Source: Geminocystis sp. NIES-3709 (GTDB lineage: Bacteria > Cyanobacteriota > Cyanobacteriia > Cyanobacteriales > Cyanobacteriaceae). From it: DNA of 64,000 bases. Location: assembly GCF_001548115.1 (NCBI RefSeq), contig NZ_AP014821.1, positions 2,297,262 to 2,361,261 on the forward strand, in the 5' to 3' direction. The translations under genes were made by a program, and so were the position numbers. Shown here in pieces: positions 25,484 through 34,638 of this stretch. The notes beneath the pieces were generated by a model that saw only the letters and a list, made by a program, of their open reading frames with translations, did no database searches and was not told the DNA's origin. Every line of letters begins with the position of its first letter. Position 1 is the first letter of the stretch.

Positions 25484-26197
25484 TTAATAACATAACTTTG
25501 TATCAGTTAAATTTTTTCTTTTGCGATGTATTGATTCTCTTAAAATTTTGAGTATATATTGATTATATTGAGGATCATTTAAAGAAGCATTATTATTATG
25601 TATCCGTTTATATAAAAATACTTTATCAATTATTTTCATCGGAATTTTTGCATCTTGACATCTCGCAAACCAATCTGTATCCTCGGCAATCAAAAACTCC
25701 GGGTTAAACTTACCTATTTTTTCAAAAACATTTTTTCTTACCATTAAGGTTTCCATAATTTTAGCGATATGATCTTCTTCTAATAATTCTTTTTTAAATC
25801 CTGAAGGGGGCAAATTTCTTTCTTCTAAAAAAAATTTTACTTTCCCTACAACATATTGAATTTTTGGATTATTAATCATATAATCAACTTGAATTTTTAG
25901 TTTATCATAAGTCCAAATATCATCACAAGAGAGAAAAGTAAGTAATTCAGCTTTTGCCTCATCAATTCCTTGATTATAGGCATTAGCTATTCCTTGACTA
26001 TTTTGTAGAAAATAACGAATTTGAGAATAAGATTGAACAATAATTGGGGTTTTATCGATAGAATTACCATCTATAACAATAATTTCATAATTTTTATAAC
26101 TTTGATTTAAAATACTTTCAATAGCAGTTTGTAAAAATTTTTCACCGTTTTTAACTACTATAATTATACTAACTAATGGATTATTACTTTTTTTCAT
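25484..26197 (-). CDS. Family 2 glycosyltransferase
   Basis: A 237-residue GT-A enzyme: SIIIVVKNGEKFLQTAIESI at the N-terminus, IIVIDGNSIDKT for nucleotide binding, LSCDDIW as the metal-binding DxD-like motif and the acceptor-side EDTDW with R following. The family moves a sugar from a nucleotide sugar to a polysaccharide, lipid or protein. It has no transmembrane segment and is single-domain. Not part of a large polysaccharide cluster, so the acceptor cannot be guessed; it converges with the nucleotidyltransferase-like gene. Confidence 0.87.
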   Translation of the reverse strand: MKKSNNPLVSIIIVVKNGEKFLQTAIESILNQSYKNYEIIVIDGNSIDKTPIIVQSYSQIRYFLQNSQGIANAYNQGIDEAKAELLTFLSCDDIWTYDKLKIQVDYMINNPKIQYVVGKVKFFLEERNLPPSGFKKELLEEDHIAKIMETLMVRKNVFEKIGKFNPEFLIAEDTDWFARCQDAKIPMKIIDKVFLYKRIHNNNASLNDPQYNQYILKILRESIHRKRKNLTDTKLCY

Positions 26198-26542
26198 ACT
26201 AAATAAATAGATGTTTTAAAATTTATTTATAATTAACTTATTTTTTTTTCAATAACTATGAGTATTTTTAATTAATTTATATTTAGAGTTGTTATCAATT
26301 TTTTGAACAATTTTAGAAATATTAATTTTCAAATATTTTGACAACATAAATAAAATTTTAACAATATATTTTAATATTGATAATTTACTAATTATATTAG
26401 TTTAATTTGATTATCATAAAATAAAAAAATATAATATCTAAAGTAGTAGTAAATAAAATACAATTTTCTCACCCAGAGGACAATCTCATGATAAAATGTT
26501 CATCGTAAATTATTTGTAATCTATATCTTATAATAATTCCTC
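26198..26542. other. AT-rich divergent intergenic region
   Basis: This 345-bp, very AT-rich stretch separates the leftward glycosyltransferase gene from rightward aroA and must carry both promoters. I see no reading frame of note, no tRNA and no strong hairpin. TATCTTATAATAA near 26524-26536 is a likely -10 region for aroA, close to its start. Confidence 0.4.
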
Positions 26543-27874
26543 GTGATTAACCTCATTAAAAACGCCCAATCTCATCAATTAATAATCGAAAATAAAGCAT
26601 CTTCTCTACGGGGAAAAATCTCGATTCCGGGTGATAAATCTATTTCTCACCGAGCTTTAATGTTAGGTGCGATCGCATCTGGAGAAACCACGATCGAAGG
26701 TTTATTATTAGGAGAAGATCCTCGTAGTACGGCTCACTGTTTTCAAGAAATGGGGGCAAAAGTTTCCGAATTGAATACCGAAAAAGTAATCGTCACAGGC
26801 ATTGGAGAAAATGGATTACAAGAACCTTTAAATGTATTGGATGCGGGGAATTCAGGTACAACCATGCGTTTAATGTTGGGGTTATTAGCAAGTCAACCAA
26901 ACAAATTTTTCACTGTCACAGGAGATGATTCTCTGAGAAGTCGTCCCATGTCAAGAGTAATTCAACCATTACAACAAATGGGTGCAATTATCTACGGTAG
27001 AAATAGTAATAAAAATGCACCTTTAGCGGTGATTGGACAGAATCTTAAGGCAATTCACTATCACTCTCCTATCCCCAGCGCACAGGTTAAATCTTGTATT
27101 CTTCTTGCTGGATTAATGACAGAAGGCAAAACCACCGTTACCGAGCCTGCTTTGTCGAGAGATCATAGTGAAAGAATGTTACGATCGTTTGGTGCTACCC
27201 TCGAAATTGATCCTGACACCCATAGCGTCACCATTGAAGGAGGAACAAAATTACAAGGACAAACAGTCATAGTACCGGGCGATATTAGTTCGGCGGCATT
27301 TTGGTTAGTAGCAGGAGCAATTACACCCAATTCCGATTTAATGATCGAAAATGTAGGTATTAACCCCACTCGTACAGGTATTTTAGAGGCTTTGATAATG
27401 ATGGAAGCGGATATTACCATTCTCAACGAAAGAGAGGCCGCTGGTGAACCAGTGGCAGACTTAAGGGTAAAATCAAGTAAACTCAAGGCTTGTACCATAG
27501 AAGGAGCGATTATTCCCCGTTTAATCGATGAAATTCCTATCCTTGCCGTGGCCGCTTGTTTCGCAGAAGGTACTACGATTGTTAAGGATGCGGAAGAATT
27601 GCGAGTAAAAGAAAGCGATCGATTAGCAGTAATGGCCACAGAATTGAATAAAATGGGAGCAAATATTACCGAGTTATCAGACGGATTAGAAATTAGAGGG
27701 GGTAATAACCTGAAAGGTGCAACAATGGATAGCTATACTGATCACCGTATAGCCATGAGTTTAGCTATTGCAGGTTTAAACGCTGATGGAAAAACAACTA
27801 TTAATCGTGCAGAAGCGGCCTCTATCTCTTATCCTACTTTTGTTGATACTTTGACTATCATTAGCCAATTTTAA
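26543..27874 (+). CDS. aroA: 3-phosphoshikimate 1-carboxyvinyltransferase (EPSP synthase)
   Basis: A 443-residue enzyme of the shikimate pathway that joins PEP to shikimate-3-phosphate, giving EPSP on the way to chorismate. Motifs include [14 protein letters not shown] near the start, [14 protein letters not shown] (about 100-113) and LRVKESDRL toward the C-terminus, all active-site segments of the two-domain inside-out barrel. The start is GTG at 26543; the ATG candidates upstream are out of frame or cut by stops. Full length. The dispersed hairpin repeat at 27899 follows and may be its terminator. pheA, later in the same pathway, lies 4 kb away on the other strand. Confidence 0.95.
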   Translation: MINLIKNAQSHQLIIENKASSLRGKISIPGDKSISHRALMLGAIASGETTIEGLLLGEDPRSTAHCFQEMGAKVSELNTEKVIVTGIGENGLQEPLNVLDAGNSGTTMRLMLGLLASQPNKFFTVTGDDSLRSRPMSRVIQPLQQMGAIIYGRNSNKNAPLAVIGQNLKAIHYHSPIPSAQVKSCILLAGLMTEGKTTVTEPALSRDHSERMLRSFGATLEIDPDTHSVTIEGGTKLQGQTVIVPGDISSAAFWLVAGAITPNSDLMIENVGINPTRTGILEALIMMEADITILNEREAAGEPVADLRVKSSKLKACTIEGAIIPRLIDEIPILAVAACFAEGTTIVKDAEELRVKESDRLAVMATELNKMGANITELSDGLEIRGGNNLKGATMDSYTDHRIAMSLAIAGLNADGKTTINRAEAASISYPTFVDTLTIISQF

Positions 27875-27898
27875 TTTTTGACTCAGATCTTGCCCTAG

Positions 27899-27953
27899 TA
27901 CAATAAGAATAATTAGACAAAATGGGAAAAATCAATTCTTGTCACTTTTCCCT
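27899..27953 (+). repeat. Dispersed hairpin repeat, copy 2
   Basis: Counterpart of 20740-20793. Here GGGAAAA (27924-27930) can pair with TTTTCCC (27946-27952), and GACAA (27916-27920) can pair with TTGTC (27939-27943), so the two hairpins exclude each other. It lies between aroA and moeA, 43 bp before the moeA start codon, where such a switch could affect read-through. Role is inference. Confidence 0.55.
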
Positions 27954-27995
27954 CTTCCTTTTTCCCTAATTAACATAATTATCAATTATTTATTC

Positions 27996-29213
27996 ATGTT
28001 GACTGTTACTGAAGTTGAAAAAATTATTCTCGATTTAATTAAACCTATCAAAGATAAAGAATTCGTCTCTTTACTCGATGCGACTAATCGTATTTTAGCT
28101 GAAAATATTTCCTCTGTTCTTGATTTTCCCTACTGGGATAACTCTGCTATGGATGGTTATGCTGTTAAATATACAGATGTCTCGATCGCAACGGAAAATA
28201 ATCCAGTATCTTTAAAGATAGTAGAAGAAATCCCCGCAGGATATTGTCCTCAAAAAACTATTGCCCAAGGAGAAACTGCCCGAATCTTCACGGGAGGGAT
28301 GTTGCCTCAAGGGGCAGATACTATTGTAATTCAGGAAAATACAAAAAGAGAAGGGGATAAGGTGTTAGTGTTTGTATCGCCTCCAACGCAGAATTTTGTA
28401 AGACATAAAGGTTCTTTTTATCGTGCTGGAGATACTTTATTATCGGCAGGAATCAAAATAAATCCGCCAGAAATGGCTATCTTGGCCACCGCTCAATGTA
28501 TAAATATTCATGTAGTTCGATCGCCTATTGTTGCGATTCTTTCGACAGGGGATGAATTAATTACCCCTGATAAGGAATTAAAATTAGGACAAATTATCGA
28601 CTCTAATCAATATCTCTTAGCTAGTTTTATCCAACAAAATGGCGGAATTCCTTTGCCTTTAGGAATCATTCCCGATGATGAAACTGCCTTAGAAAATGCC
28701 ATCTCTCAAGCGTTAGAAAAAGCGGATTGGGTTATTTCCACAGGAGGAGTGTCAGTGGGAGAGTATGATTATGTAGATAAAGTTTTAAGCAAGTTGGGAG
28801 GTGAAATTAAAGTACAAAGTGTGAAAATGAAACCGGGAAAACCTTTAACCGTTGCCACTTTTGGAGATAAGTTATATTTTGGGATTCCGGGAAATCCTGT
28901 TTCAACAATGGTAACTTGTTGGCGTTTACTCAAAACTGCTTTAGAGAAATTATCAGGTAAAACTAATTATAGCTTTCCTTCGATCGTGCGGGGAATTACT
29001 CGCAATTATTTACGCAGTGACGGTATGAGAGAAACTTATTTATGGGGTAATGTTAATCTAATAGACGGATATTATCAGTTTACCATTGCTGATGGTTCTC
29101 ACAGTTCTGGCAATTTAGTTAATTTGCAAGGAGTGAATGGTTTAGGAATTATACCTATCGGTACAAATTTAATTGAAATCGGTGATGATGTAAAAATTCT
29201 TTTGGTTAATTAG
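27996..29213 (+). CDS. moeA: Molybdopterin molybdenumtransferase MoeA
   Basis: The 405-residue protein inserts molybdate into molybdopterin, making the cofactor for enzymes such as nitrate reductase. Visible are the N-terminal MoeA domain with DNSAMDGYAV-like WDNSAMDGYAVKYTD, then the MoaB/Mog-like domain with VAILSTGDEL and STGGVSVGEYDYV, and the C-terminal beta domain. I choose the ATG at 27996 (MLTVTEVEK); the longer frame from 27939 would add 19 residues read from the upstream repeat. Full length; the MoCo partner genes are not in the window. Confidence 0.93.
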   Translation: MLTVTEVEKIILDLIKPIKDKEFVSLLDATNRILAENISSVLDFPYWDNSAMDGYAVKYTDVSIATENNPVSLKIVEEIPAGYCPQKTIAQGETARIFTGGMLPQGADTIVIQENTKREGDKVLVFVSPPTQNFVRHKGSFYRAGDTLLSAGIKINPPEMAILATAQCINIHVVRSPIVAILSTGDELITPDKELKLGQIIDSNQYLLASFIQQNGGIPLPLGIIPDDETALENAISQALEKADWVISTGGVSVGEYDYVDKVLSKLGGEIKVQSVKMKPGKPLTVATFGDKLYFGIPGNPVSTMVTCWRLLKTALEKLSGKTNYSFPSIVRGITRNYLRSDGMRETYLWGNVNLIDGYYQFTIADGSHSSGNLVNLQGVNGLGIIPIGTNLIEIGDDVKILLVN

Positions 29214-29310
29214 GAATTAGGAATGCCAAATAACAAAATCTTTAAGTTTTGAAAGACAACCTAAATAGGAATGCTATATCTGTTGGTAGTTAATTATCAA
29301 TTTTAATTTT

Positions 29311-30345
29311 ATGAATCAAATACAATCAGCTTTTACCCTCTTTACCAGTTTATTGGTAGAGGCTATGCCTTTTCTTTTAATGGGGGTATTGTTATCGAGT
29401 AGTTTGATCTTTTTTTTAGATGAAAGTACTTTAATTACTAAATTGCCGAAAAATCCTTTTTTGGGAGCGATTATAGGGAGTATTTTTGGTTTTTTCTTCC
29501 CTGTGTGTGAGTGTGGTAATGTTCCTGTTGCCCGAAGATTTCTGTTAAAAGGTTTACCCACTTCGGTGGCAGTATCATTTTTATTAGCCGCCCCGGCGGT
29601 AAACCCGATCGTATTGTGGTCAACTTATGTTGCATTCAGAGGACAACCGCAAATAGTTTGGTTAAGGTTAATTTTTTCCCTAATTATTGCTATTACTATG
29701 GGTTGTCTTTTTAGTTTACAACGAGATCCTCGTCCTTTGCTTAAACCCCTATTAGCTAAACGATTAACGACTTTGATGGCTGAAGTGGAAAAAGAAAAAT
29801 TAGCTTCAGAAAAAACGATCATCAAAGAATATAGTTTATTACAAAGTGGTAGTTTTATTCTTGGTGCTGAGGGTAAAACAATAAAAATGGATGAAAATTT
29901 ATTAAAAAATACAGATGATAAAAACTCTACAATGTCATGGTGGCAAAAGTGGGATTTGTTTATTAATAATGTCCAAATAGAGTTAAGGGAATTGGGAGGA
30001 GTGTTAATTTTAGGAAGTGCGATCGCTGCTTCCATACAAGTTTTTGTACCAAGAGAAATTATTTTAAATTTAGGACAAGATACGATTACTTCTATTCTCG
30101 CTATGATGATTTTAGCAGCAGTAGTTTCTATTTGTTCCACTGTTGATTCTTTCTTTGTTTTATCTTTTGCTTCTACTTTTACCACTGCATCTTTAGTCGC
30201 TTTTTTGGTTTTTGGCCCAATGATAGATATTAAGGCAATTGGTTTAATGTTGTCTATTTTTAAGCCTAGAATGATTTTTTATTTAATGGCGATCGTTGCT
30301 CAATTAACTTTTATTTTAACCTTATCCTATAGTTATTTTTATTAG
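29311..30345 (+). CDS. Permease of the YraQ/UPF0718 family
   Basis: A 344-residue integral membrane protein with about eight hydrophobic segments in two halves separated by a polar linker (about 150-210). The first half carries PVCECGNVPVARRF (about residues 68-81), the CxCG motif of this permease family, and the second half ICSTVDSFFVL, its counterpart. These permeases are thought to move metals or sulfur/metalloid compounds, but substrate is not established. The next gene starts 5 bp later and encodes the usual partner, so the pair is one operon. Confidence 0.83.
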   Translation: MNQIQSAFTLFTSLLVEAMPFLLMGVLLSSSLIFFLDESTLITKLPKNPFLGAIIGSIFGFFFPVCECGNVPVARRFLLKGLPTSVAVSFLLAAPAVNPIVLWSTYVAFRGQPQIVWLRLIFSLIIAITMGCLFSLQRDPRPLLKPLLAKRLTTLMAEVEKEKLASEKTIIKEYSLLQSGSFILGAEGKTIKMDENLLKNTDDKNSTMSWWQKWDLFINNVQIELRELGGVLILGSAIAASIQVFVPREIILNLGQDTITSILAMMILAAVVSICSTVDSFFVLSFASTFTTASLVAFLVFGPMIDIKAIGLMLSIFKPRMIFYLMAIVAQLTFILTLSYSYFY

Positions 30346-30350
30346 ATAAA

Positions 30351-31160
30351 ATGAATATAAATAATAGAGAATCATGGTTTAATTTTATAGATATTATAGA
30401 TATAATTGGTATTTTTTTATGGTCTTTACTACTGTTTAAATATTGGTTAACAGGACAATTAAATTTACTAATTCATCCTAATTATTTTTTGTTAGTATTT
30501 ATTACCAGTATTTTATTATTTTTATTATCGATCGCTAAAAGTATTTCAATATTTATTAAATCTAAACAAAAGCCTAACATCAATAATTCTACTAATAATC
30601 AACATACTAATTTATTACCAAAAGGATGGGCTAGTAGTTTATTAATTGTTGTGGCAATTTTAGGTTTAATTATTCAACCTACCGTGTTGAGTAGTCAAAC
30701 AGCGATTCAAAGAGGAGTAACAGACTCATTACCGCCAACAACCTTAGAAACTCAATCTTTTCTTACCCAAACACCCCCAGAAAAACGATCGTTGATAGAA
30801 TGGGTTAGAACTCTTAATGCTTATCCTGAGCCTGATAATTATACAGGACAAAAAGCTCATATTACAGGTTTTGTAGTGCATTTAGATCATTTACCTGATA
30901 ACTATATATATCTATCTCGTTTTATTCTTACCTGTTGTGCCGTAGATGCTTACCCAGTGGGGATTGTGGTAGAATTGCCAAAATCTCGTCAAGAATTTCC
31001 TCCTGATAGTTGGTTAGAAATTCAAGGAATGATGAAAACCGAAACTTTACCTTCCCTTGATTCATCTTCTCAAGATACCAACAGAGAAAAACGTCAATTA
31101 GTCTTACAAGCAGGTAATGTTCAAATTATTCCAACTCCTTCCAATCCCTATAGTTATTAA
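30351..31160 (+). CDS. TIGR03943/DUF1980-type permease partner protein
   Basis: The 269-residue protein has three hydrophobic segments (about 10-30, 40-65, 93-113) followed by an extracytoplasmic domain with the family hallmark GFVVHLDHLPDNYIYLSRF then ILTCCAVDAYPVG. These proteins occur next to YraQ-type permeases and are thought to form one transporter with them. The 5-bp spacing after the permease gene supports translational coupling. The CC pair in the C-terminal domain could bind metal; the transported substrate is unknown. Confidence 0.8.
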   Translation: MNINNRESWFNFIDIIDIIGIFLWSLLLFKYWLTGQLNLLIHPNYFLLVFITSILLFLLSIAKSISIFIKSKQKPNINNSTNNQHTNLLPKGWASSLLIVVAILGLIIQPTVLSSQTAIQRGVTDSLPPTTLETQSFLTQTPPEKRSLIEWVRTLNAYPEPDNYTGQKAHITGFVVHLDHLPDNYIYLSRFILTCCAVDAYPVGIVVELPKSRQEFPPDSWLEIQGMMKTETLPSLDSSSQDTNREKRQLVLQAGNVQIIPTPSNPYSY

Positions 31161-31185
31161 AACAGTTAATAATTCTTAATTCTCC

Positions 31186-31812
31186 ATGACAACCATACTT
31201 GATTTTTCTATTTCTGATTATATCTCCGATGGGGAAGGTTTAGTGGCAGGAGTGGATGAAGTGGGGAGGGGATGTTTATGCGGTAGTGTTGTCGCCTGTG
31301 CGGTGGTTTTACCCTATAACAAAAGTTATTTACTAGAAAATATAGGGGTAAAAGATAGCAAAAAATTGACGGCAAAACAACGAGAGGAGAAGGTATCTGC
31401 CATTAAAGCTATTGTAATGGATTGGTGTATCGCAGAGGTAGATCATAAAACGATCGACAGTATTAATATTCATCATGCTTCTTTGTTAGCTATGAGTAAT
31501 GCCATTAAGGGTTTATCCGTGTCTCCTTCTCTGTGTTTAGTTGATGGTAAATTTTCTCTTCCTAACTTATCTTATCCTCAAGTTTCTCTAATTAAAGGGG
31601 ATGCTCGATCGAGTATCATTGCCAGTGCTAGTATATTAGCTAAAGTCGATCGAGATAATAAAATGATTGCTTATCATGATCAATATCCTGAGTATGATTG
31701 GAAAAACAATAAAGGTTATGGTACTAAAAAACATTTATTAGCTATCAAAAAATATGGTTTAACTCCCTTACATCGTCTTTCTTTTTCTCCCTGTCAAGAA
31801 AATATTAATTAG
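31186..31812 (+). CDS. rnhB: Ribonuclease HII
   Basis: A 208-residue RNase HII, which cuts RNA in RNA-DNA hybrids and starts the removal of single ribonucleotides from DNA. Motifs: GVDEVGRG (first two catalytic acids plus the GRG motif that senses the ribonucleotide junction), LVDGKF, KGDARSSIIASASILAKVDRD with the further catalytic Asp residues. Full length. It starts 25 bp after the permease partner gene and may be read from the same transcript; a terminator-like hairpin follows. Confidence 0.94.
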   Translation: MTTILDFSISDYISDGEGLVAGVDEVGRGCLCGSVVACAVVLPYNKSYLLENIGVKDSKKLTAKQREEKVSAIKAIVMDWCIAEVDHKTIDSINIHHASLLAMSNAIKGLSVSPSLCLVDGKFSLPNLSYPQVSLIKGDARSSIIASASILAKVDRDNKMIAYHDQYPEYDWKNNKGYGTKKHLLAIKKYGLTPLHRLSFSPCQENIN

Positions 31813-31843
31813 AGATTCCTAAAAAAATGGTTTAGTAAAGCTA

Positions 31844-31890
31844 GGTAAAAGGGAATATGAAGATAAAATCCCGTTACCGTCAAATTTTTT
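31844..31890 (+). terminator. Terminator-like hairpin between rnhB and pheA
   Basis: GGTAA and GGGA (31844-31854) pair with TCCC and TTACC (31869-31878) around a 14-base loop, followed by a T-rich tract (31882-31888). It lies between two convergent genes, so it probably stops rnhB transcription; the stem is interrupted and efficiency is uncertain. Confidence 0.6.
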
Positions 31891-31892
31891 AT

Positions 31893-32756
31893 TCAAAACT
31901 GACTCAATTCTTGACGATCGATATTCATAATGTCATAATTTCCTAATACCTTCAATACTTTTGTGACACTTGCTAACTCTTGTAAGGCTGATTGAATTGG
32001 AGATTGAGAAGTGTCTCCGGCTAAATCCACAAAAAATAAATATTCTCCTAACGATCGTTTTGTTGGTCTTGACTCTATCTTAGTTAAATTAATCTGTTTA
32101 TCAGCAAAAATTTGTAACGGTTTGACTAAAACTCCGGGAGTGTTGGCTTGAAAGGCAAACCCCAAAGAAATATGATTGCCGTGATCGTGGGGCTCTTTAC
32201 TAACTATCCAAAAACGGGTACAATTATCGGGATAGTCATTAATATTCGCTACTTTGATCGGTAAATCGTATAAATGGGCGGCTCTTGAAGATGCGATCGC
32301 TGCTACAGAATGTTCATGATTAAGGTGATGTAAGGCTTCCGTTGTGGAATTACTAGGAATTAAAACCGCTTGGGGTAAATTATTTTCTAACCATTTTTGA
32401 CACTGTGCTAAGGCTTGGGGATGAGAATAAACAGTTTTGATGTCAGACATCGATCGAGCTTGAGATAACAAATTATGTACAATAGGAATAGTTATACCTT
32501 GTTGAATATGCAACCCCTCCAATTCCCAGAGAGTGTCAAGAGTTATCGCCACTGTGCCTTCTATGGAGTTTTCTACAGGTACGATCGCAATATCTGCTTT
32601 TCCTTGGGTTAAAGTGCGTAAAGTTTGAGAAATACTAGGAATAGGAATTAATTGCGATTCTATGCCCCTTGTTTGTTCTAAATGTTGAGCATAACACAGA
32701 GTAGCAACTTCAGAATAAGTACCATTAGGCCCTAAATGGGCGATAATTTTTGTCAT
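31893..32756 (-). CDS. pheA: Prephenate dehydratase
   Basis: The 287-residue enzyme turns prephenate into phenylpyruvate for phenylalanine synthesis. The catalytic domain shows HLGPNGTYSE, VPVENSIEGTV and the TRF motif (NCTRFWIVS, about residues 180-188); the C-terminal ACT domain shows ESRP (about 227-230), the site for feedback binding of phenylalanine. No chorismate mutase domain is fused, which is the cyanobacterial type. Full length, single gene. Confidence 0.95.
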   Translation of the reverse strand: MTKIIAHLGPNGTYSEVATLCYAQHLEQTRGIESQLIPIPSISQTLRTLTQGKADIAIVPVENSIEGTVAITLDTLWELEGLHIQQGITIPIVHNLLSQARSMSDIKTVYSHPQALAQCQKWLENNLPQAVLIPSNSTTEALHHLNHEHSVAAIASSRAAHLYDLPIKVANINDYPDNCTRFWIVSKEPHDHGNHISLGFAFQANTPGVLVKPLQIFADKQINLTKIESRPTKRSLGEYLFFVDLAGDTSQSPIQSALQELASVTKVLKVLGNYDIMNIDRQELSQF

Positions 32757-32960
32757 ATTTAAACTATAAAGTAATTAAATTGTAGGTTGAGCTTTACCTT
32801 GTTTAACCCAACACTATCAAAAATCAATTGTAAGTTGCTTTGTACAAAAATTCACATCCTTAATTTTGAGGTGCAAAGACATCTATAAAATCGCTTTTTC
32901 AGGTGGGTTGGACTTTTTACTCTCCTAGAATGAAACAGTGTTGCTCTATGATTAAATGAG

Positions 32961-33016
32961 TTTAATGGGAATATTATCTAACCGATCTACTGAAATTGGT
33001 TGTAGAGTTAAAATAA
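32961..33016 (-). pseudogene. Decayed 3' remnant of an Rpn/DUF4351-type gene
   Basis: Bases 32964-33014 align with the 3' end of the intact gene at 39439 (39441-39491): both contain AATGGGAATA, TTATCTAACC and GAGTTAAAAT at the same 41-bp spacing. The frame is not kept and no upstream part is found. It appears to be the scar of a second copy of this mobile-nuclease-like family, lost by deletion. Short length limits certainty. Confidence 0.45.
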
Positions 33017-33066
33017 TGATATTAATAGGCTGAGATAATTCCCAAAAACCTATTATCTAATAACTA

Positions 33067-33501
33067 TTACACTATGACAATATCCTGATTTGTCATCCCT
33101 AATCCCGTACTTAAAGTTGCGATTTGTATCGCCCCCGTTGCACCATTTCCATCGGAATCAAAGAAAAATGCACCATTACTAGAATTATAGATAAAACGCT
33201 GAGAAGATGTGGTTGCCGATGAACCGACATGAAATTTATTTACCGCTAAAGTGCCTAAAGATAAACCACCGCTAAAACCATTACGACGAACCAAAATAGT
33301 GTCATCACGAACATTAAAGTCAGTGATACGATCGATCCCCTCATTAACGGTAGTAAAACGGAAAGAATCATCACCAGTACCACCGATAAGACTATCATTT
33401 CCTAATCCACCCGTGAGAGTGTCATTGTCACCACGGCTATTTAAGGTATCATTTCCATCTCCACCAGTGAGATGGTTGTCAAGATTATTGCCCGTAATAT
33501 T
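33067..33501 (-). pseudogene. C-terminal part of the split RTX protein gene
   Basis: Read on the minus strand from 33501, this stretch is open for 144 codons to the TAA at 33067-33069. It encodes two to three more RTX nonapeptide units (GGDGNDTL, GGLGNDSL, GGTGDDSF) and then the C-terminal end typical of cyanobacterial RTX proteins (TDFNVRDDTILV to NQDIVIV), which is where a type I secretion signal would lie. It has no start of its own. It continues the frame of the gene at 34618-38016 exactly once the IS at 33502-34638 and one ATT duplication are removed, giving a 1269-residue protein. In its present form the part is probably not translated. Confidence 0.88.
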
Positions 33502-34638
33502 AGACCTCTTGCAAAATTAAATACGAGATAGGATTAACCAGAATAATCTATAATTTTGGGCGATGGAGGATACCTTAAGTATAAGATTTAATTATGAAAC
33601 TTGAGAGAATAAAAAAATTAAAGCCAGAAAAGTTTAAAAGGAGATTTGGAGTAAAAAAAGAAACCTATAATCTTTTAGTAGAAATAGTCAAAAAAGAACA
33701 AAACAATCACAAAAGAGGAAGGAAAAGCAAATTAACAGTGTCCGAGCAGATTTTAGTAACCTTGGAATATTTGAGAGAATATCGAACTTATTTTCACATA
33801 TCAGAGTACTGGAATATCTCAGAATCAACGGTTTGTAGAACAGTTCATAAAATTGAAAAAATCTTGCTCAAATCAGGTTATTTTTCCCTAGGTGGTAAAA
33901 AAGAATTGATAAAAAAAGAGAATGAAATTAAGGCAGTATTAATAGATGTTACTGAAATAGCAATCGAAAGACCAAAAAAAAGACAAAAAATTTACTATAG
34001 TGGCAAAAAGAAGGAACATACATTTAAAGCACAATTAGTAGTTAATAAAGATACCTTGGAAATAATTTGTTATGTAAATGGACGAGGAAGAGAACATGAT
34101 TTTAAAATTTTTAAAAACAGTAGATTACCATTAAGTGAAAAAATAAAGTGTTTAGTAGACAAAGGTTATCAAGGTATAGAAAAAATTCATAAATTAAGCG
34201 AAATACCAAAAAAGAAAACAAAAAAAAGAAAGTTAACCCAAGAAGAAAAAAGAAAAAATAGAGAGTTAAATCGACAAAGAATCGTAATTGAACATGTAAA
34301 TAGAAAACTTAAAATATTTAGAATACTATCAGAAAAATATAGAAATAAAAGAAAAAGATTTGGGTTAAGATTCAACTTAATTGCGGGAATTTATAACTAT
34401 GAAATAGTGAAAAAAGACATAGCTATTATTTAAGAACTATATTAAAGAATCCAGTAAATTAATTTGTGTATTTTATCGCCAATGGGTATTTACTTTCCTA
34501 GGTTGAGAATTATATAAGCAAGAATTATGATTAACTGTATAAAGGCACTTATTTTCTTTAATTAAATTAAAGGCGATTGCTAATATTTTGTCTTATCCTA
34601 TCATCTTTTTATGTTCATTATAATTTTGCAAGAGATCT
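33502..34638 (+). mobile_element. IS5-family insertion sequence (ISL2-like)
   Basis: The 1137-bp element has terminal inverted repeats AGACCTCTTGCAAAATTA at the left and AGATCTCTTGCAAAATTA read inward from the right (17 of 18 identical). ATT occurs on both sides (33499-33501 and 34639-34641), a 3-bp ANT-type target duplication as I know it for the ISL2 group. It carries one intact transposase gene. It interrupts the RTX gene; the clean duplication and the intact ends suggest a fairly recent insertion. Confidence 0.88.
33594..34433 (+). CDS. IS5-family transposase
   Basis: A 279-residue DDE transposase with an N-terminal helix-turn-helix (SVCRTVHKI region, about residues 70-95), first catalytic Asp in LIDVTEIAIERP, second in LVDKGYQG, and final Glu in IEHVNRKLK. 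The basic, Lys-rich make-up is common in AT-rich cyanobacterial IS5 members. It begins 92 bp inside the left end and fills most of the element, with about 200 bp of noncoding DNA before the right end. No frameshift seen, so the element may be active. Confidence 0.9.
   Translation: MKLERIKKLKPEKFKRRFGVKKETYNLLVEIVKKEQNNHKRGRKSKLTVSEQILVTLEYLREYRTYFHISEYWNISESTVCRTVHKIEKILLKSGYFSLGGKKELIKKENEIKAVLIDVTEIAIERPKKRQKIYYSGKKKEHTFKAQLVVNKDTLEIICYVNGRGREHDFKIFKNSRLPLSEKIKCLVDKGYQGIEKIHKLSEIPKKKTKKRKLTQEEKRKNRELNRQRIVIEHVNRKLKIFRILSEKYRNKRKRFGLRFNLIAGIYNYEIVKKDIAII

Noticed and set aside
27163-27639. 158-codon minus-strand frame within aroA
   Set aside because: Antisense shadow of a strongly conserved enzyme gene; no recognisable product.
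29625-30185. 186-codon minus-strand frame within the permease gene
   Set aside because: Antisense shadow; hydrophobic codons of the permease explain its composition.
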